Part shown: one piece after another, positions 6,085-7,482 of the stretch
How the letters are laid out: each line of letters starts with the position of its first letter
Position numbering within the stretch: the stretch's first letter is position 1
Assembly: GCA_902782965.1 (NCBI GenBank)
Contig: CACZPG010000304.1
Span: forward strand, 1-7,482
DNA length: 7,482 nucleotides
Reading direction: 5' to 3'
Source of the DNA: an uncultured Lachnospiraceae bacterium
GTDB lineage: Bacteria; Bacillota; Clostridia; Lachnospirales; Lachnospiraceae
Program-made: the position numbers and the translations under genes
Notes under the pieces: generated by a model
Told to the model about the DNA's origin: nothing
Seen by the model: the letters and a program-made list of their open reading frames with translations, nothing else
Database searches by the model: none

Positions 6085-6558
6085 TCAGTCAACCGTCTTA
6101 GGCACATCAGTGTATTGCTTAACGTAGTCTCCCTCTTCTTTATCATATTTTATGATCTGCCCATTCTGAGAATATACCATACCTAGTTCACCTGTGGCAA
6201 TAGTATAAATGTCATCAAGTGAATACATATTATTAAGAGAATCCTCATATGCATCATTATCTGCCTGAACAGACTCAAGTTCTCTCTGGAGAGATTCAAT
6301 ATTCTTCTCTTTACTTTCAACGTTACCCTGTACACTAAGCATTACTACGCATGATACGATCATGATTATCAGCATAACAGAAAGAACGAGCATATAACTG
6401 AAATCAAAACCAAGAGACCCCTCAGCCTTAGCTGCAGCTCTCTTATAAGTTTTGGATTTTCTTCTTCTGACAGGTCTTTCAATACGCTCACGTTCAGGAG
6501 CTATTCTTCTTACTGTACTACCATCAATGTAATACATATCCCTTGCTCTTCTTGCCAT
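6085..6558 (-). CDS. ftsL: FtsL/DivIC-like bitopic division protein
   Basis: The 157-residue product has the FtsL/DivIC plan. A long, strongly basic cytoplasmic region (about 1-47, with clustered Arg and Lys such as RRRKSK) leads to one membrane helix at about 54-76, an extracytoplasmic coiled-coil segment at about 78-108 rich in Glu, Gln and Leu, and a C-terminal part with SLDDIYTIATGELGM at 113-127, resembling the conserved region after the coiled coil in this superfamily. FtsL proteins bind DivIB/FtsQ and DivIC and activate FtsW with its PBP. Sequence conservation is low in this family, so the assignment rests on topology plus position between rsmH and the PBP, the standard place of ftsL. 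It is somewhat longer than the usual 100-120 residues because of the cytoplasmic end. The ATG start is supported by AAGGGGA five bases upstream. Confidence 0.83.
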   Translation of the reverse strand: MARRARDMYYIDGSTVRRIAPERERIERPVRRRKSKTYKRAAAKAEGSLGFDFSYMLVLSVMLIIMIVSCVVMLSVQGNVESKEKNIESLQRELESVQADNDAYEDSLNNMYSLDDIYTIATGELGMVYSQNGQIIKYDKEEGDYVKQYTDVPKTVD

Positions 6559-6563
6559 ACCGT

Positions 6564-6570
6564 TCCCCTT
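6564..6570 (-). promoter_or_regulatory. Ribosome binding site of the ftsL-like gene
   Basis: The minus strand reads AAGGGGA five bases before the ATG at 6556-6558. It favours this start over the next Met (residue 8) and keeps the whole basic cytoplasmic end in the protein. Confidence 0.6.
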
Positions 6571-6619
6571 ATCTGATAATCTGAATACACACTATTTCAA
6601 ATCTATCTATTATAATTAA

Positions 6620-7482
6620 TTACTTTCTTTCAAATATTCTGAGCTTTGCACTGCTGCTTCTCGGGTTAAGCTCAAGTTCTTCTTCATCTGCCACTACAGG
6701 TTTTCTTGTAATGACCTTTCCTTTCGACTTTCTTCCGCAGGTACATACCGGAAAATCCGGCGGACATATACATGGATTCTCAGCAGTTCTGAAAGCATTC
6801 TTGACTATTCTGTCTTCAAGCGAATGGAATGTGATGATGGCCATCCTGCCTCCCGGATTAAGTGAATCCAGCATATCCCCAAGCGCTTCTTCAAGAACTG
6901 TAAGTTCACCATTCAGCTCTATACGAAGCGCCTGATAGGATTTTTTGCAGGGGTTCCCACCACTTCGTCTGGCAGCTGCAGGTATAGAAGCCTTTATAAT
7001 GTCATTTAATTCAAATGTAGTCTCAACAGGTTTAATCTGCCTCTGCTTTACTATATTTGCAGCTATGCGCCCTGCAAATTTTTCCTCGCCATAGCTGCCT
7101 AGAATTCTTCTCAGTTCCTCTTCGCTATACTCATTGACAATATCTCTTGCAGTATAGTCTCGGGATCTGTCCATTCTCATATCGAGAGGAGCATCCTCTC
7201 TGTATGAGAAACCTCTGTCTTTATTATCAAGCTGGTATGAGGAGACTCCCAGGTCAAGAAGTATTCCGTCCACCTTCTCTACTCCGGCCTGTTCCATTAC
7301 CGTCTTGAAATTCACGTAATTGTTTCTGAATATCTTCACATTACTATATTCAGAAAGTCTTTCGGATGCAGCCTTTATGGCATCCTCATCCTGATCGATA
7401 CCTATCAGCATTCCCTCATCACTGAGTCTTGCTGCTATCTCCGAGGAATGTCCCGCTCCCCCGAGAGTACCATCTATATATA
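6620..7482 (-). CDS. rsmH: 16S rRNA (cytosine-N4)-methyltransferase RsmH (MraW), 5' end outside window
   Basis: RsmH uses S-adenosylmethionine to methylate N4 of C1402 (E. coli numbering) in the 16S rRNA decoding centre and is a usual early gene of dcw clusters. The reading frame stays open to the right edge. Upstream of the first visible ATG (7409-7411) it reads [18 protein letters not shown], the typical RsmH N-terminal motif with its glycine-rich SAM loop, so that ATG is internal and the true start lies beyond 7482. About 286 residues are visible of a usual 300-315. Further motifs in order are [22 protein letters not shown], the [11 protein letters not shown] signature, ITFHSLEDR, a CxC-x6-CxC cysteine cluster (6737-6772) and the C-terminal [14 protein letters not shown]. 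The stop is followed by a 61-nt gap to the ftsL-like gene with no evident terminator. Confidence 0.97.
   Translation of the reverse strand, partial: YIDGTLGGAGHSSEIAARLSDEGMLIGIDQDEDAIKAASERLSEYSNVKIFRNNYVNFKTVMEQAGVEKVDGILLDLGVSSYQLDNKDRGFSYREDAPLDMRMDRSRDYTARDIVNEYSEEELRRILGSYGEEKFAGRIAANIVKQRQIKPVETTFELNDIIKASIPAAARRSGGNPCKKSYQALRIELNGELTVLEEALGDMLDSLNPGGRMAIITFHSLEDRIVKNAFRTAENPCICPPDFPVCTCGRKSKGKVITRKPVVADEEELELNPRSSSAKLRIFERK

Noticed and set aside
7409..7411. ATG as the start of rsmH
   Set aside because: The frame continues upstream to the window edge with the conserved [10 protein letters not shown] motif, so this Met is internal and the gene is truncated by the window.

Overview
The window holds part of a bacterial division and cell-wall (dcw) cluster. 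All seven genes lie on the minus strand, so transcription runs from high to low coordinates. In that order they are rsmH (5' end cut by the window edge), an ftsL-like gene, a class B penicillin-binding protein (FtsI/PBP2 type), murD, ftsW, divIB/ftsQ, and ftsZ (3' part cut off at position 1). Gene content and order, strong AGGAGG-like ribosome sites, moderately AT-rich DNA and the style of the proteins point to a low-GC Gram-positive anaerobe of the Clostridia. Lachnospiraceae is my best guess, inferred from remembered family features and not from a search.

Layout from right to left: rsmH 7482-6620; 61-nt gap; ftsL-like 6558-6085; 27-nt gap; PBP 6057-4051; 32-nt gap with a clear ribosome site; murD 4018-2663; 2-nt gap; ftsW 2660-1518 (TTG start); 35-nt gap with a small hairpin; divIB 1482-769; 153-nt AT-rich gap; ftsZ from 615 (TTG start). 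Spacing from rsmH to divIB fits one operon. The gap before ftsZ is the only one large enough for a separate promoter, and two sigma-A-like candidates are visible there. No stretch over 300 bases lacks a gene.

The products fit one task. RsmH methylates 16S rRNA. MurD adds D-glutamate to the UDP-MurNAc-peptide precursor. FtsW polymerises glycan from lipid II and the PBP crosslinks it. The FtsL-like protein and DivIB form the regulatory membrane subcomplex around that pair, and FtsZ forms the cytoplasmic ring that places them. The main departure from the textbook cluster is that mraY is not between the PBP and murD, and murG/murB are not between ftsW and divIB.

I see no mobile element, CRISPR array, RNA gene or clearly undescribed system. 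The observations below concern unusual starts, candidate regulatory sites and local protein features in a conserved region.
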